From positions 1 to 6,711 of the forward strand of contig CAYZSU010000101.1 of assembly GCA_964480565.1 (NCBI GenBank): a stretch of DNA of 6,711 nucleotides, in the 5' to 3' direction. The number at the start of each line of letters is the position of its first letter. Positions within the stretch are counted from its first letter, which is position 1. The notes beneath the pieces were generated by a model. It was not told where the DNA came from, searched no databases, and worked only from the letters and a program-made list of their open reading frames with translations. The DNA comes from CAYZSU01 sp964480565. GTDB taxonomy: Bacteria; UBA10199; 2-02-FULL-44-16; JAAZCA01. Positions 5,881 to 6,711 of this stretch are shown one piece after another. The position numbers were made by a program, and so were the translations under genes.

Positions 5881-5908
5881 TTGACCTGGGTCGAAAAAAA
5901 CATATAAT
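5881..5908 (+). promoter_or_regulatory. near-consensus sigma-70 promoter for the beta-helix gene
   Basis: TTGACC (5881-5886) is separated by 16 bases from a perfect TATAAT (5903-5908), predicting transcription from about 5915 and a leader of roughly 48 bases before the ATG at 5963. The very AT-rich block immediately upstream could act as an UP element. No operator-like dyad overlaps it. Confidence 0.7.
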
Positions 5909-5962
5909 CAAAAACTGGCATTTTTCTTGCAAATACATCACATCAATGGATTAGGAGACTTT

Positions 5963-6711
5963 ATGAGTATTTCAAGAGATCACATTAATAATAGATATAT
6001 ATATACGATAAACATAGTATTCATGACGCTATTTGTAATGGCATTTTCAAATATAGCCATGGCAGATACGCATTATGTGGCGACTGATGGCGCGGATAGT
6101 GGCGATTGTACGGGCGTTGCTTGTTTAACAATAGCCTATGCGGTGACTCAAGCTGTTGATGGCGATACAATCGATATTGCAGCAGGTAATTATGATATTT
6201 CAGCTAGCATTGCTCCTGGTGCGGTGAATTTAATCTTCCAAGGTGCTGGTGTGACAGGTAGTGATATAACCAGTATTACAGCAACGAGCGAAGTGGATGT
6301 ATTTAGTTTTGGTAATGCGGCTATTGATAATACTACGATTGTTCAAAATTTGGTACTTATGGTATATGCCGGCAGTGTCTATGGTGTGGATAATTTAAGT
6401 GACCTTTCTACACCTATTATTCAAAATAATATCATTTTAGGTGGAAATAATTCAAGTGGTACACCCGTTCGCTCCTATGGGGGTACGATTCGAAATAATA
6501 TTCTACTGGGTGGTGCCTATGGTGTGAGTGGTGCGAGTGCTCCGTTTGTAACAAATAACACAGCGATCAATGCGAGCTCATATGGTTTTTCATCGGGTGC
6601 TGAGCGCAATAATAATATAGCCGTATATAGTCTCTATGGATTTAATACCTGTAATGGTACCAATGAATGTTTTTATAATAATGCCTATGGCAATGTTGTT
6701 AATTACAGGTC
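5963..6711 (+). CDS. secreted right-handed beta-helix protein (3' end outside window)
   Basis: The open frame runs 249 codons to the window edge without a stop. The ATG at 5963 has AGGAG (5953-5957) five bases upstream and a strong promoter. Residues 1-34 look like a signal peptide: a hydrophobic stretch around 18-30 ending in AMA before Asp35, so export to the periplasm, surface or medium is expected. The mature start, HYVATDGADSGDC followed by CLTIAYAV and GDTIDIAAGNY, is the usual opening of pectin-lyase-like parallel beta-helix proteins. Further on come irregular ~20-25 residue rungs rich in Asn and Gly, with recurring NNIxLGG and YGV/YGF motifs. Such folds include polysaccharide lyases, adhesins and surface proteins. 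No catalytic residues can be assigned from this half, so the substrate is unknown. It is divergent from, and functionally unrelated to, the ars operon. Confidence 0.8.
   Translation, partial: MSISRDHINNRYIYTINIVFMTLFVMAFSNIAMADTHYVATDGADSGDCTGVACLTIAYAVTQAVDGDTIDIAAGNYDISASIAPGAVNLIFQGAGVTGSDITSITATSEVDVFSFGNAAIDNTTIVQNLVLMVYAGSVYGVDNLSDLSTPIIQNNIILGGNNSSGTPVRSYGGTIRNNILLGGAYGVSGASAPFVTNNTAINASSYGFSSGAERNNNIAVYSLYGFNTCNGTNECFYNNAYGNVVNYR

Larger units (their letters stand above)
5657..5962. other. divergent, AT-rich intergenic region
   Basis: These 306 bases lie between arsR (leftward) and the beta-helix gene (rightward). The arsR side carries an inverted repeat and a TTGACA box. The middle (about 5805-5860) is almost pure A/T, and the right side has a near-consensus promoter. 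No gene is seen on either strand. Confidence 0.7.

Overview
The window looks like a chromosomal segment of a low-to-moderate GC gammaproteobacterium. The main clue is a giant protein built from 25-residue DUF4116-type repeats, a family I associate mainly with Legionellales-type intracellular bacteria and some eukaryotes. Palindrome-rich intergenic repeats fit that type of genome. The taxonomic guess is inference; no rRNA or other marker gene is present.

Layout. Positions 1-354 are non-coding and packed with short hairpins and two diverged copies of a ~33 bp repeat. Positions 355-3573 (+) hold one long reading frame split by a single in-frame TAG at 751-753. It has a ~108-residue N-terminal region with one EF-hand-like loop, then 26 consecutive ~25-residue repeats (679-2634), a helical linker, and a C-terminal domain with the His-Gly / Asp-Ser-Cys signature of clan CD (caspase-like) cysteine peptidases. 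The stop falls exactly on position 1 of repeat 2, where 21 of the other 25 repeats carry Leu. It therefore looks like a recent TTG-to-TAG change, not a gene boundary. Positions 3574-3804 are non-coding and contain a 105 bp nested palindrome between convergent genes.

Positions 3805-5656 (-) are a compact three-gene arsenic operon, transcribed arsR - arsC - arsP: an ArsR-type repressor, a thioredoxin-type arsenate reductase with an added Cys-rich tail, and an ArsP_1 (DUF318) permease that starts at a GTG inside the end of arsC. Arsenate would be reduced to arsenite by ArsC, the permease is the only exporter visible, and ArsR would derepress the unit. No ArsB or Acr3 lies in the window.

Positions 5657-5962 are an AT-rich divergent intergenic region. 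It holds a candidate ArsR operator and a near-consensus sigma-70 promoter facing right. From 5963 to the window edge (+) runs the 5' part of a secreted right-handed beta-helix protein.

The strongest candidates for something undescribed are the DUF4116-solenoid / clan CD peptidase fusion with its in-frame amber codon, and the Cys-tailed ArsC coupled to an ArsP-type permease.
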